Of a stretch of 64,000 bases of DNA, positions 1 to 9,670 are shown one piece after another. Numbering within the stretch: position 1 is the stretch's first letter; each line of letters opens with the position of its first letter. Under the pieces are notes generated by a model. The model saw only the letters and a program-made list of their open reading frames with translations. It searched no databases and had not been told where the DNA came from. The translations under genes and the position numbers were made by a program. Where the stretch lies: positions 2,075,028 through 2,139,027 of the forward strand of contig NZ_JAFMSU010000001.1 in assembly GCF_017916365.1 (NCBI RefSeq), read 5' to 3'. The stretch comes from Rufibacter roseolus (GTDB taxonomy: Bacteria > Bacteroidota > Bacteroidia > Cytophagales > Hymenobacteraceae).

Positions 1-2
1 AC

Positions 3-2606
3 TTCGTTCTGACTTTCAGTGAGCCGGTAGTGGCCGGAACGGGTAAAGTGGGCCTTACCTCTAGTGGAGACCCCATTACAAAATTCACCACTGATGCAGA
101 TGTGGTTTACTCAGGTTCCACGGTGACCATTAAGAACACTGCCCTTCAGTCTAACACAACTTACACGGCTTTCATTGAGAACACGGCCTTCAAAGATGCA
201 GCCGGTAATTTCTACGGCGGGCTGTCTGGGTCTTCCTGGACCTTCACCACGGCCGCAGCCGTTACACCGGTGCTATCCTCTTCCGTTACTTCCATTGTAT
301 TTCCGGGTACGGCCTTAAACAAAGGCATGACCAGATCATATGACCTGTCTGCCTCAAACCTAACTGGTGATGTGACTGTAACGGTAACCGGTCCATTTAC
401 CATCTCTAAGACCGACGGTTCTTTTGCCTCTACACCTTTGGTGTTCACCAAAGAAGAACTGGCTACTACCCAGAAAGTATACGTGCGCTTTACGCCTACC
501 GCTTTAGGAAACAACACTGGCTCTATATCCCAGGCTTCTGCCGGTGCTCAGGCTGTTACCGTAAATCTTTCAGGCTTGGGAGTTGATCCTTACAACCAGA
601 ACTTCAACGACCCGGCTTTCTTAACCAACAGCGGCTGGATGCAATACAGCGTGGCCGGTGCGCAGGTGTGGGCCAGCACCAACTTCGGGCGCGACTGCCT
701 TACCGGTTGCAACGCTTCTACCGTGAACAAGGCTGTCCAGATCAACGGTTTTGTGAGTGGTGCCAGCGTACCAAACGAAGACTGGTTGATTTCTCCGCAA
801 CTGGATCTGGCCTCTTTCACCAATACCCCGGTGCTGGAATTCTGGACCATCTCGGCTTTTGCCGGAAACCAACTGAAACTGGTGTACTCTGCAGATTACA
901 CCGGTACCGGTAACCCGAAAGATGCCACCTGGACTGAAGTGCCGGGCGTGTTCCCTGCCTCCAACAGCAACCTCTGGACCCTGTCGCAGGGAATTGAATT
1001 GCCTAAGACAGCCAAGTACGTGGCTTTTGTCTACACCTCCTCAGAAAGTGGCGCTTCCCGCTGGACCGTTGATGATTTCAAGATCCAAGACGTAAGCAGC
1101 TACAATACTATTCCTTCCAAAGTTCTGGTGTTTGGTGAAACTGAAGTAGGGGCCAAATCTGCTGCGCAGACTGTTAACTTCAGAGCGGTAGGGTACGGTA
1201 ACATCACGGTAACCGCATCGGCTGGCTTTGAGGTGTCTATGGACAATGGCAATGCTTTTGCCGCTTCCGTGACCATCCCAGAAGCAGAGGCTGCGGCCGC
1301 TGCTGGCAAAACCGTACAGGTACGTTTCGCGCCAACCGCCAAACAGCTGAAAGTAGAAGGAACCTTAACCTTTGCGGGTACCGGTTTAGACACTAAGACG
1401 ATCAATCTGTCAGGTTCCTCTTACCTTAAATCTGAGACCTTTGACGTAGCCACCTACAACATGGAGTTCTTCGGGAACGGCACCAAGATCGCGGGCAATT
1501 ACGGTCCTGCCGATGCTGACCTGCAGATTGCCAATGCCACTACCGTAGTACAGACCTTGAACGCAGACATCATCGGGATTGAGGAAATCAGTGATGAGGC
1601 TTCTCTGGAAGAGTTGGTGACCAATTTGCCAGGCACTTACGGCAAGCAGCTTTCGCCGGTGTACTCATACTCTATCAAACCAAATTCTTCTACCACGCCT
1701 TTCCCGGCCCAGAAAATCGGCTTTATCTATAACACCGCTACTACTACCCCGGTTGGTTTCAGGGTGATGTTTGAAGGCCTGTACAGACAAGCCGTAGCCG
1801 GTACTACCACCCTTATTGATGACGATTTCTGGTCATCTGGTAGATTGCCGTACATGGGTACTTTTGATGTGACGGTAAACGGCATCACCAAACGCGTAAG
1901 AGTGATTGATATTCACGCCAAATCCGGCTCAGCCAACACAGACTACAACCGCCGTGTGGCCGACCTGAGAGTGCTGAAAGATTCTTTGGATGCGTACTAT
2001 GCCAATGACAACGTGATCTTGCTAGGAGACTTCAACGACAACGTGGTAGGCTCTATCAATGACGGCGGCGTTTCTTCCTATAACGCTTTCGTGACCGATG
2101 TAGCCCGTTACAAGGCGCTTACCCAGACTCTGGCCCAGAACGGCGGCTTCTCTTTCCCAAGCTCTAACAGCTTCCTGGACCACATCATCATCTCCAATGA
2201 GCTCACCGATGAGTACCTTGAGAACTCTATCACCATTGAAGACCCAAGAAGCTACGTGACCAACTACTCCAACACTACCTCAGACCACTTGCCGGTGTAT
2301 GCCCGTTTCGCCTTCACCACCAGCGATCCGCTGAGCGTGAAAGGTGACGTGAAAGGTAGATTCAACGTGTTCCCGAACCCAACCACCGGAGCGGTAGCCT
2401 TGCGTCTGCCTGAGGGAGTAGCCAAAGAGAAACTATCTGTAACGGTGTACAGCCTGCGCGGCGAGGTTCTCTTGAAAGCGGCTGGTTCTGAGCAAACCCT
2501 CAACAACCTGCTTTCGCAGAAAATAAGCTCGGCCGCGGCCGGCATGTACCTGGTGAAAGTACAGGCGGGTAACCAGGCTTACCAAACCAGAATCATCAAG
2601 AAATAG
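3..2606 (+). CDS. Secreted T9SS endonuclease/exonuclease/phosphatase-family protein (5' end outside window)
   Basis: The reading frame is open from the left edge (it reads FVLTFSEPVV before the first possible start, a GTG at 30), so the true start lies outside. Numbering from that GTG: an SbsA/Ig-like segment at about 1-70, a beta-sandwich at 75-185, a jelly-roll/cleaved-adhesin-like region at 186-355, another sandwich to 465, then an EEP nuclease domain at 470-768. The family's active-site pattern is present: N477 (YNMEF), E518 (GIEE), H629 (DIHAKSG), D667 and N669 (LLGDFND), and D752/H753 (SDHLPV). The end (FPNPTTG ... GMYLVKV ... RIIKK) is a type A T9SS sorting domain, so the protein should be exported and anchored at or released from the cell surface. 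A DNA or phosphodiester substrate is likely but not shown. It is followed by a strong terminator. Confidence 0.88.
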   Translation, partial: FVLTFSEPVVAGTGKVGLTSSGDPITKFTTDADVVYSGSTVTIKNTALQSNTTYTAFIENTAFKDAAGNFYGGLSGSSWTFTTAAAVTPVLSSSVTSIVFPGTALNKGMTRSYDLSASNLTGDVTVTVTGPFTISKTDGSFASTPLVFTKEELATTQKVYVRFTPTALGNNTGSISQASAGAQAVTVNLSGLGVDPYNQNFNDPAFLTNSGWMQYSVAGAQVWASTNFGRDCLTGCNASTVNKAVQINGFVSGASVPNEDWLISPQLDLASFTNTPVLEFWTISAFAGNQLKLVYSADYTGTGNPKDATWTEVPGVFPASNSNLWTLSQGIELPKTAKYVAFVYTSSESGASRWTVDDFKIQDVSSYNTIPSKVLVFGETEVGAKSAAQTVNFRAVGYGNITVTASAGFEVSMDNGNAFAASVTIPEAEAAAAAGKTVQVRFAPTAKQLKVEGTLTFAGTGLDTKTINLSGSSYLKSETFDVATYNMEFFGNGTKIAGNYGPADADLQIANATTVVQTLNADIIGIEEISDEASLEELVTNLPGTYGKQLSPVYSYSIKPNSSTTPFPAQKIGFIYNTATTTPVGFRVMFEGLYRQAVAGTTTLIDDDFWSSGRLPYMGTFDVTVNGITKRVRVIDIHAKSGSANTDYNRRVADLRVLKDSLDAYYANDNVILLGDFNDNVVGSINDGGVSSYNAFVTDVARYKALTQTLAQNGGFSFPSSNSFLDHIIISNELTDEYLENSITIEDPRSYVTNYSNTTSDHLPVYARFAFTTSDPLSVKGDVKGRFNVFPNPTTGAVALRLPEGVAKEKLSVTVYSLRGEVLLKAAGSEQTLNNLLSQKISSAAAGMYLVKVQAGNQAYQTRIIKK

Positions 2607-2624
2607 GCTCCAGAGCCTTCCAGG

Positions 2625-2658
2625 AAAGCCTGCCGGATCTTCTCCGGCAGGCTTTTTT
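2625..2658 (+). terminator. Rho-independent terminator after the T9SS nuclease
   Basis: Perfect 13-bp inverted repeat (2625-2637 with 2643-2655), five-base loop, followed by a run of T. Confidence 0.9.
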
Positions 2659-2738
2659 TATGCCGATATATTTCTTTACTTTTCAATTTGGATTCGTCCG
2701 TTTAGAGGCCCTTTTGGCCAAAACTCCGCTAAAACAAC

Positions 2739-4454
2739 ATGAAAAAAGGCATCTCCTATTCTTTCATCTTCTTATGGATTCTATGGCAGGTAGTGGGCTG
2801 CAAACCCGCTGATAAGCCTGCTTCTTCTTTGCCTCAGCAACAGGGAGCCACCGGCCGGAAAGGCATGGTGGTGAGTGCCCACCCAGAGGCCTCGCGCATT
2901 GGCCTGGAGATTCTGCAAAAGGGCGGCAATGCCTTTGATGCAGCAGTGGCCACCGGCTTTGCCCTGGCCGTGGCGTTCCCGGTGGCGGGCAACATTGGCG
3001 GCGGCGGATTTCTGGTGTACCGGAAACAAGACGGAGAAGTGGGCTCTTTGGACTACCGCGAGAAGGCGCCCCAGGCCGCGTCGCGCGACATGTACCTGGA
3101 TGCCCAAGGCAATGTGGTCCCCGATGCAAGTATCCTGGGGCATTTGGCCGTAGGAGTGCCGGGCGCGGTAGACGGCATGGTGGCCATGCACCAGAAACTA
3201 GGCAGTCTGCCCTGGGTGCAGGTGGTACAGCCCGCCATTGACCTGGCCCACAAAGGCGTGGTCTTGACGGAGCGCGAAGCCCACATGCTCAACGGCGCGA
3301 AGGAAAGCTTTATCAAAGCGAATAAATTCACGCCCATGGTGGTTAGGAACACGCCCTGGCAGAAAGGCGATGTGCTATACCTGCCAGAACTGGCCAGCAC
3401 GCTGGAACGCATCAGGGACAAAGGCCGGGCCGGATTCTATGAAGGCGAAACCGCCGATCTGCTGGTGAAGGAAATGCAAAGGGGAGGAGGCCTTATCTCG
3501 CGCCAGGACCTGAAGGATTACCATTCTGTGTGGCGTGAGGCTATTACGGGTTCTTACCGCGGGTACAAGGTGATCTCTATGCCTCCGCCCTCCAGCGGAG
3601 GTATAGCCCTGCTGCAACTGCTGAAGATGGTGGAGCCCTACAACCTCCAGAAATGGGGTTGGCAGCAGCCGAATACCGTGCACGTCATGACCGAAGCACA
3701 GCGCCGGGTGTACGCTGACCGCGCCACTTACCTGGGCGATCCTGATTTCGTGAAAGTGCCCGTGGCTGATCTACTGAACTCCGCTTACCTCAAGAACCGT
3801 TTGACCAACCTGGACATGGAGCACGCTACGTCCTCTACCCAGATCATGGCGGGTAAACTGCAGCCCCATGAAAGCGACCAGACCACCCATTACTCCATCG
3901 TGGACCAGTGGGGGAATGCTGCCTCCATCACCACCACCCTCAACGGCGGCTACGGCTCCAAAGTAGTGGTGGAAGGCGCCGGCTTCATCCTCAACAACGA
4001 AATGGACGATTTCAGCGCCAAACCCGGCGTACCTAATATGTTCGGGCTCATTGGGGGAGAGGCCAACGCTATTGCCCCAGGTAAGCGCATGTTGAGCTCC
4101 ATGACACCAACCATCCTGGAGAAGGACGGCAAGCTATTCATGGTGGTAGGCACCCCCGGTGGGTCTACCATTATCACATCAGTTTTCCAGGCCATCCTGA
4201 ATGTGGTAGACCACGGCATGGGCATGCAGCATGCCGTAGCCGCTCCGCGATTCCACCACCAATGGCTCCCGGATAGGATAGAGCCAGAGGCTGCGGCTTT
4301 GTCTCCTGAGGTAAGGGAGGAGCTCCTGAAGCGGGGACACACGTTGCAGAACAGATCAAACTATGGCGCAGTGGATGGCATCCTTCGGCTCAGGAGCGGA
4401 ATGTGGGAAGGAGGAGCTGATCCCCGGGGAGATGACACCGCCATGGGGTATTAA
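2739..4454 (+). CDS. ggt: Gamma-glutamyltransferase, lipoprotein form
   Basis: This 571-residue protein is an Ntn-hydrolase that should cleave the gamma-glutamyl bond of glutathione or transfer the glutamyl group, and that matures by self-cleavage. The motif DQTTHYSIVD puts the nucleophile/processing threonine at T382, the same context as in the E. coli enzyme. Further family motifs are AFDAAVATGFAL near the N terminus, PPPSSGG, LNNEMDDF, and the oxyanion region MLSSMTPTI followed by GTPGGSTI. The N terminus is a lipoprotein signal with lipobox VVGC (C21), so the enzyme is probably anchored in the periplasm or outer membrane rather than freely soluble. The ATG at 2739 directly precedes the signal peptide. 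It stands alone between terminators. Confidence 0.95.
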   Translation: MKKGISYSFIFLWILWQVVGCKPADKPASSLPQQQGATGRKGMVVSAHPEASRIGLEILQKGGNAFDAAVATGFALAVAFPVAGNIGGGGFLVYRKQDGEVGSLDYREKAPQAASRDMYLDAQGNVVPDASILGHLAVGVPGAVDGMVAMHQKLGSLPWVQVVQPAIDLAHKGVVLTEREAHMLNGAKESFIKANKFTPMVVRNTPWQKGDVLYLPELASTLERIRDKGRAGFYEGETADLLVKEMQRGGGLISRQDLKDYHSVWREAITGSYRGYKVISMPPPSSGGIALLQLLKMVEPYNLQKWGWQQPNTVHVMTEAQRRVYADRATYLGDPDFVKVPVADLLNSAYLKNRLTNLDMEHATSSTQIMAGKLQPHESDQTTHYSIVDQWGNAASITTTLNGGYGSKVVVEGAGFILNNEMDDFSAKPGVPNMFGLIGGEANAIAPGKRMLSSMTPTILEKDGKLFMVVGTPGGSTIITSVFQAILNVVDHGMGMQHAVAAPRFHHQWLPDRIEPEAAALSPEVREELLKRGHTLQNRSNYGAVDGILRLRSGMWEGGADPRGDDTAMGY

Positions 4455-4477
4455 AGCGAAAGAAATAATTTAGCAGG

Positions 4478-4512
4478 AAAGGGCCATTTACTACCAGGTA
4501 ATTGGCCCTTTT
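4478..4512 (+). terminator. Terminator after ggt
   Basis: Inverted repeat AAAGGGCCA (4478-4486) with TGGCCCTTT (4503-4511), followed by a T-rich tail. Confidence 0.75.
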
Positions 4513-4514
4513 CT

Positions 4515-4615
4515 GTTTTAGGCCCGGTTCTATCAAAACAGGCCTAAAACAAGATCATGCATTCCTGCCAGAAGGGAAAAAAAGGGTTGTTTCAGGCCTG
4601 TTTTCTTGAAAAAGT
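4515..4615. repeat. Two copies of the dispersed GGCCTGTTTT-type palindrome
   Basis: 4515-4550 is an imperfect palindrome with TTTTAGGCCC on one side and GGCCTAAAAC on the other. 4588-4615 carries CAGGCCTGTTTTCTTGAAAA, a second half-copy. Similar pieces recur in many intergenic gaps up to about 46.9 kb. The rest of the gap up to the next gene is AT-rich, and I see no gene in it. Confidence 0.6.
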
Positions 4616-4816
4616 ATCTAATTCTCTTTAGCCCTATGGGGGAGTGTTCTGCATCAATTGTCTTAGGATAATAAAAAGGGTGGGCAATTATTTAGAGTAG
4701 GTAAGACCGAAAATTGAAAATTTTTACAGGCAAAAAATGGGGAATTCTGCTTAAGAAGGCGGTTGAACAATAAATATTAATATGCCTTAATATAGAAGGT
4801 TACCATTTTATGAACT

Positions 4817-4824
4817 TAAATTTG
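4817..4824 (+). promoter_or_regulatory. Candidate -7 element for the PorP/SprF gene
   Basis: TAAATTTG fits the Bacteroidota TAnnTTTG consensus and would give a leader of about 100 nt before the ATG at 4935. No clear TTG at -33 was found, so this is tentative. Confidence 0.3.
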
Positions 4825-4934
4825 CAGGAAGAAGTTGTCTCTACATCAATTGGAAATACACAAAACCAAAATCTCTATTCCTTACTTCTACCTTTTGCAC
4901 AATTAATTTAAGTTTTCTCTATTAACCTTAGACA

Positions 4935-5840
4935 ATGAATCTGAAGCAAATTGTTGTTTTCAGCTTGCTACTGCTGGCTGCTAGCGTTTCTAAGGCCCAG
5001 GTTACTCCGCAACGCATGGTGATCCCGCGCCTTTACCAACAGAATTATTTTTACCTGAACCCGGCCTTTGCGGGCTCTGAGGGAAGAAGAGAGTTTGGCG
5101 TAAACGGGCACCTTAACTCTATCAACAGATCGACTTCCTCGGCTCCTCTTTCCGTGATTGCCCATTACCAGGGATACGTGAGCAAAGAGAATCCTAACGG
5201 GATTGGTGTTGTGGCTGTCTATGACCAGTTCGGGCCTTATTGGTTAGGTAAGTTGGGCTTCAGCTATGCCAAGCGCTTCAGATTAGGGGAGCAAAGCAGT
5301 TTGGCCTTCGGGGCTCAACTGGCCGCTGAGTACTTCAACGTGGACCTGGCGGAGAAAACCCGTAACGAGGAGAAGAAGATGGTAGGCCATGACAACGACC
5401 TCCGGCCCGATGTGGACGCCGGGGTGTGGTTGAACGTGCGCAACTTCTACGCCGGGGCTACTTTTGCCAGTCTGTTGGCGCCAAACTATAACCTGGTAGG
5501 CGATGCAGAGCACGAAGGCATCAGGGAATTACTCGTGACCGCCGGGTACAAAATCGCCTTCGCCCCGGAATTCAGCCTGACGCCATCGTTCTTCATGAAC
5601 CAACCGCTCAAAGACGGCAAGCAGGAGTACCAGTTCGGGACCATGGCTAACATAAAGTTCCTGACTGCCGGCGTGAACTACCGCGGCCAGTTTGACAAAA
5701 CCGCTCCCTGGAACGTGAATGCCGGTATTAACCTCAAAGACAACGTGCAGTTCACCACTTCCTTTGATTTGACCAAGGAAACTACCACAACTGCTAAACC
5801 AGATCCTCAGGTAGAAGCGAACCTGCGCATCCGGTTCTAA
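4935..5840 (+). CDS. PorP/SprF family type IX secretion membrane protein
   Basis: The 301-residue protein has a cleavable signal peptide (about 1-22, ending SKAQ). The conserved opening YFLNPAFAGSEG-like segment (YLNPAFAGSEGRREF) and beta-rich, aromatic strands through to a terminal arginine-phenylalanine (RIRF) are typical of the PorP/SprF outer-membrane beta-barrels. In this phylum, members help particular T9SS cargo reach or attach to the cell surface, and many genomes carry several paralogues, each beside a large adhesin. Here it stands alone between a 480-bp gap and a very strong hairpin, so its cargo cannot be told from context. It could serve the T9SS proteins found elsewhere in the window, but that is inference. 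Confidence 0.88.
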   Translation: MNLKQIVVFSLLLLAASVSKAQVTPQRMVIPRLYQQNYFYLNPAFAGSEGRREFGVNGHLNSINRSTSSAPLSVIAHYQGYVSKENPNGIGVVAVYDQFGPYWLGKLGFSYAKRFRLGEQSSLAFGAQLAAEYFNVDLAEKTRNEEKKMVGHDNDLRPDVDAGVWLNVRNFYAGATFASLLAPNYNLVGDAEHEGIRELLVTAGYKIAFAPEFSLTPSFFMNQPLKDGKQEYQFGTMANIKFLTAGVNYRGQFDKTAPWNVNAGINLKDNVQFTTSFDLTKETTTTAKPDPQVEANLRIRF

Positions 5841-5850
5841 AACAATATAG

Positions 5851-5900
5851 AGCACCAAAGAAAAGGGCTTGCCATTTGGCAAGCCCTTTTCTTTGGTGCT
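5851..5900 (+). terminator. Long perfect hairpin after PorP/SprF gene
   Basis: Perfect 24-bp inverted repeat (5851-5874 with 5877-5900) with a two-base loop. It contains AAAAGGGCTT/AAGCCCTTTT, so it could end transcription on either strand. Confidence 0.85.
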
Positions 5901-5974
5901 CATTTCAAACGTAGTTAAAGCCAACAACCCTTTCCAGAGGCCTGGAGTAGAAGGAGAAACTATCTTTTTCTTGT

Positions 5975-7138
5975 ATGGACCTCTCCTATATCCTGAACGA
6001 ACTTGGCGAAGACCGGGCGGCGTATTTCAACGCTGTGGCCCCACCCATCATCCAGACCAGCAACTTTGCGTGCAGAACCGTGGATGAGATGCGTTACATG
6101 CTGCAGCATGAGTTTGAGGTAGATTTCTACACCCGGGGCAACAACCCCACGGTTGACATGCTGGAGAAGAAGATTGCTGCGCTGGAAGGAACTGAGCACG
6201 CCATCGCCTTTGGGAGCGGCATTGCGGCCGTGGTGGCAGCGGTGCTCTCGCAGGTGAAGGCCGGTGACCATGTGGTCTGCATCAGGAAACCTTACACCTG
6301 GACAAACAAACTCATGCGTAATTTCCTGCCCCGTTTTGGGGTGGAGGTGACCATGGTAGACGGCACCGATGCCCGCAACTTTGCCGAGGCCAGCAAGGAG
6401 AATACCGTCCTGTATTATCTGGAAAGCCCCAACTCTTTCACATTTGAACTGCAGGATATTGCCCAAATAGCGGCGTATGCCAAAGAGCGGAACATCTGCA
6501 CGGTCATTGACAACAGTTTCGCCTCGCCGTTGTTCCAGAACCCGGCGGCCATGGGCGTGGACCTAGTGGTGCATTCCGCTACCAAATACATAGGCGGCCA
6601 CAGCGATGTCATGGGCGGCATAGTCTGTGGTAACCGGGAGCGCATTAATCAGATCTTCAGTACCGAATACATGACCCTGGGAGCCGTTTTGTCGCCGCAC
6701 GATGCCTGGTTGCTGCTGCGCGGGCTTCGTACGCTGCCGCTGCGCATGGACCGCATTGCCAAGACCACCCGACAGGTGGTGGCTTACCTGCAGCAAAGAG
6801 AAGAAGTGGCTGAGATTCTGTGGCCTTTCCTGCCCGAGCATCCGCAGTATAAGCTGGCCAAAAAGCAGATGCGCAACAACACCGGGCAATTCACCATCAA
6901 ACTGAATACCGGCCAGATCAAAGAAGTGGACCGGTTCTGCGATAGTCTGCAGCACTTTCTCATGGCGGCTTCCTGGGGCGGGCATGAGTCGTTGATCTAC
7001 CCTGCGGCAGCGGCACACAATAAGGGAAACTACCGGTCTTCGCTGCCCTTCACCTTGATCAGGTTTTACATTGGCCTGGAAGACCCCGAGTACCTGATTA
7101 AAGACTTGGATCAGGCGTTTTCTAAAATGAAGGGCTAA
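5975..7138 (+). CDS. Cys/Met-metabolism PLP-dependent enzyme (trans-sulfuration family)
   Basis: This 387-residue fold-type I PLP enzyme belongs to the cystathionine gamma-synthase / cystathionine lyase / methionine gamma-lyase group. The PLP lysine is K204 in HSATKYIGGHSD. Other family signatures are YTRGNNPTVDMLEKKIAALEG, the SGIAAV turn, and YLESPNSFTFELQDI followed by VIDNSFASPLFQNP. The sequence does not fix whether it makes or breaks cystathionine or acts on methionine. Being a single gene, without metX, metE or cysK nearby, leaves the reaction open. The ATG at 5975 gives a normal family length, and the gene ends convergently with the C-terminal processing protease, sharing a terminator. 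Confidence 0.88.
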   Translation: MDLSYILNELGEDRAAYFNAVAPPIIQTSNFACRTVDEMRYMLQHEFEVDFYTRGNNPTVDMLEKKIAALEGTEHAIAFGSGIAAVVAAVLSQVKAGDHVVCIRKPYTWTNKLMRNFLPRFGVEVTMVDGTDARNFAEASKENTVLYYLESPNSFTFELQDIAQIAAYAKERNICTVIDNSFASPLFQNPAAMGVDLVVHSATKYIGGHSDVMGGIVCGNRERINQIFSTEYMTLGAVLSPHDAWLLLRGLRTLPLRMDRIAKTTRQVVAYLQQREEVAEILWPFLPEHPQYKLAKKQMRNNTGQFTIKLNTGQIKEVDRFCDSLQHFLMAASWGGHESLIYPAAAAHNKGNYRSSLPFTLIRFYIGLEDPEYLIKDLDQAFSKMKG

Positions 7139-7172
7139 GCTGTTTATAGGCTCCTTTTTGGAAAGGACGTAA

Positions 7173-7203
7173 AAAAGGCCGTTACTTTAGCAACGGCCCT
7201 TCT
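7173..7203. terminator. Shared terminator between convergent genes
   Basis: AAGGCCGTT pairs with AACGGCCCTT (one bulged base), flanked by A-rich and T-rich sides. It lies in the 82-bp gap between two convergent genes. Confidence 0.7.
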
Positions 7204-7220
7204 TAGAAGTTTAGGATCTA

Positions 7221-9329
7221 TTATAACCCATCTTTCAGGATAGAGACTGCTTCCTGAATGTAGAGGTCTTTCTTAGCGTTACGGGTGAATGCCTGGAAGC
7301 GTGCGGAGGCAGCGGTGTCACCGGATAACTTACTCAAGTCTGATTTCAGGCCGGCCACATCTAACTGCGGGATGGTCTTGCGCAGGTTCTCCAGTTTCTT
7401 AGACTCTTCCTGGGTGCGGCGCTCTTCGGCTAAGTACGTGCTCAGCTTGAGGGAGCGGGTAGACACCTCGGTACGGTCTTTCAGGCGCATGGCGCTCTGG
7501 TTGATCAGGGAGAAGGTCGGGCTGGCGGCCACTCTGGCTTTAGAGGAGGCTTTCAGCTTTTCAATGGAGAAGTTAGGGCTGCTCCAGGTGTTGAACTTAG
7601 CCGACTGAATCTCATCAAACGGAAGCGCGTATTCCTGCTCTTTCTCACCGTATTTTAGGTAAGTGTAAGTATCAGGCAGCACGATGTCTGGGGTTACGCC
7701 GCGCAGCTGCACGGTTTTCCCGCTGATGCGGTAGTATTTTTGGGTAGTCAGTTTCAGGTGACCAAGGGGTTTCACCGCGTCAAAAGAGGCTGGCAATACC
7801 TGGTCCAAGTCAAAGAACTGCTGCACGGTGCCTTTACCATAGGTAGAGCTACCCACAATCACCCCGCGCTTGTAGTCCTGGATGGCGGCGGCCATGATCT
7901 CAGACGCCGAGGCGCTGTTCTCGTTCACCAGTACCACCAACGGACCACCAAACTGTACCTGCGGATCTCTGTCCTCCAGCACCGCGGCCGGGCCATTGGC
8001 AGATTTCACTTGTACCACCGGACCAGACTTGATGAAAAGACCCACCATATCTACCACGTCCTGCAGGGAGCCACCACCGTTGTTTCTCAGGTCAAGGATA
8101 ATACCCTGGGCGTTTTCCTGCTTCAGCTTCTGAATTTCCTCGGCTACGTCTTTACCAGAGTTGCGGCCACCGGCGTTTTTGAAGTCGGCGTAGAAGGCAG
8201 GCAGATGGATGTACCCGATAGGCTTAGCTCCTTTGATCATAAGCGATTTGGCGTAGCCTTCTTCGCGTACCACCACGTCCCTGATGATTGGAATCACCTT
8301 CATGGTGCCGTCTACTTTCTTCACGTGCAGGCGAACCTCAGTGCCTTTCTTACCTCTGATGAGGGTCACGGCTTTGTCAATCCGCATGCCGGAGATATCC
8401 ACCGGTTGCTGATTGCCCTGGGCCACTTTCAAGATCACGTCGCCGGGTTTCAGTTCACCTTGCAGGTAAGAAGGGCTACCTGGGGTGATCTCAGAAACCT
8501 TGATCAGACCGTCTTTTTCCTGCAATAAAGCGCCAATGCCTTCCAGACGTCCGGAGAACTCATAGTCAAAGTCCTCTTTCTCTTTGGGGGCATAGTATTC
8601 AGTATGCGGGTCATAGATGTTAGCGAAGGAGTTCAGGTAAGAGGAACGGTAATCTTCGTTCTCCAACTGGCCCATTCGCTTGAACAGGTCGTCATAGTTT
8701 TCTTTGAGCTTTTTACGGGCATCGGCCTCAATCTCGGGCATGGTTTTCTTAGGCTCCTTGGAACCCGCAGAGTCGGCTTTCTGCTGGCTATCCAGCGCAT
8801 CTGCCACTCTGATCAAAGCCTGGTACTTGAGGTATTTGCGCCATTCCTCTTTTAGGGCGGCAGGGGAGGAGGCAAACTTCAGTTTCTCTGGTTTCACCTC
8901 TATCGTCTCCTCTTTGTCAAACTCAAAAGGTTTGTCCAGGATCTCTTTATAGTAGCCTTCGGCCTCTTTGAGCCTTTTCTGGAAAACGCTCATGGAAAGG
9001 TCAAAGAACTTGAAAGAACCGTTCTTGAACTCATCGTCCAGCTGGGTCTGGTAAGCCCGCAATTGGTCTACGTCTGACTGCAGCAAGAACTTTTTGTTAT
9101 AGTCCAGGCGCTCCAGGTAGAGGTTAAAGGCCTTTTTGGAAAATTCATCGTCTAAACGCTCTGGCTTGTAGTGGGCCGAGCTTAAGCCCTGCATCAGCAC
9201 TTTGGTAAGCACTTCGTTCTTCTGGTCACGGGCGGCGCCATCTGTCTCCAGAAGTCGGTATGAGGCAATGCCAAACACCACTGAGGCGGCAGTACCGTAT
9301 GCGACCAGCTTAGTCTTTAATGAAAACAT
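7221..9329 (-). CDS. prc: Carboxy-terminal processing (tail-specific) serine protease
   Basis: A 702-residue protein of the Tsp/Prc (S41A) family. A membrane-anchor or signal segment (about 8-26) leads into a long helical N-terminal region, then a PDZ domain (DGLIKVSEITPGSPSYL ... LKPGDVILKV, about 265-350), then the S41 protease core. The Ser-Lys site is visible: S474 in SASASEIMAAA, D485 in QDYKRG and K499 in STYGKGTVQ, spaced as in E. coli Prc (S430, D441, K455). The C-terminal family region ends in the helical FTRNAKKDLYIQEAV. It should act in the periplasm on proteins with exposed hydrophobic C termini, in envelope quality control or murein hydrolase turnover. The gene is monocistronic. 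Confidence 0.94.
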   Translation of the reverse strand: MFSLKTKLVAYGTAASVVFGIASYRLLETDGAARDQKNEVLTKVLMQGLSSAHYKPERLDDEFSKKAFNLYLERLDYNKKFLLQSDVDQLRAYQTQLDDEFKNGSFKFFDLSMSVFQKRLKEAEGYYKEILDKPFEFDKEETIEVKPEKLKFASSPAALKEEWRKYLKYQALIRVADALDSQQKADSAGSKEPKKTMPEIEADARKKLKENYDDLFKRMGQLENEDYRSSYLNSFANIYDPHTEYYAPKEKEDFDYEFSGRLEGIGALLQEKDGLIKVSEITPGSPSYLQGELKPGDVILKVAQGNQQPVDISGMRIDKAVTLIRGKKGTEVRLHVKKVDGTMKVIPIIRDVVVREEGYAKSLMIKGAKPIGYIHLPAFYADFKNAGGRNSGKDVAEEIQKLKQENAQGIILDLRNNGGGSLQDVVDMVGLFIKSGPVVQVKSANGPAAVLEDRDPQVQFGGPLVVLVNENSASASEIMAAAIQDYKRGVIVGSSTYGKGTVQQFFDLDQVLPASFDAVKPLGHLKLTTQKYYRISGKTVQLRGVTPDIVLPDTYTYLKYGEKEQEYALPFDEIQSAKFNTWSSPNFSIEKLKASSKARVAASPTFSLINQSAMRLKDRTEVSTRSLKLSTYLAEERRTQEESKKLENLRKTIPQLDVAGLKSDLSKLSGDTAASARFQAFTRNAKKDLYIQEAVSILKDGL

Positions 9330-9363
9330 ATTTTGTCTCTAGTAATGTCTGTTAGTGTATAAA

Positions 9364-9371
9364 CAAAAGTA
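9364..9371 (-). promoter_or_regulatory. Candidate -7 element of prc
   Basis: On the minus strand this reads TACTTTTG, an exact TAnnTTTG match about 35 bp before the start codon. The remainder of the gap up to the tonB start at 9671 holds no recognisable gene. Confidence 0.5.
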
Positions 9372-9670
9372 GTGCCTGTTTTGCGGGTGCATTACTTTAC
9401 GTTAAACGTAGGCAAGTGCCAGAAAGGTGTGAACGTTCTGAGATTATTTGCTAAAGAATTGCAAGTAAGCAGAACGTGGCAGTAGTTGTTCTTTTTGGCC
9501 CTCTTTTTTTTAACATCGGGAGCCCCGGATTTGTTTCTCCCTGATTCTCAATCGTGAACAAAATAGGCAATTTTATATATTATTTAAATCTGGCGGCCTT
9601 ATATGGAAACTTGCCGGCGGCGGCATCATGAGGGAAATGACACCCAAACCACCAACAAAACGCCAACCTC

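Noticed and set aside
4455-4934. Riboswitch upstream of the PorP/SprF gene
   Set aside because: No conserved aptamer pattern could be recognised; only palindromes and AT-rich sequence.
7740-8528. 262-codon plus-strand frame
   Set aside because: It is fully antisense to the well-supported prc gene, and its His/Val-rich translation has no domain pattern.
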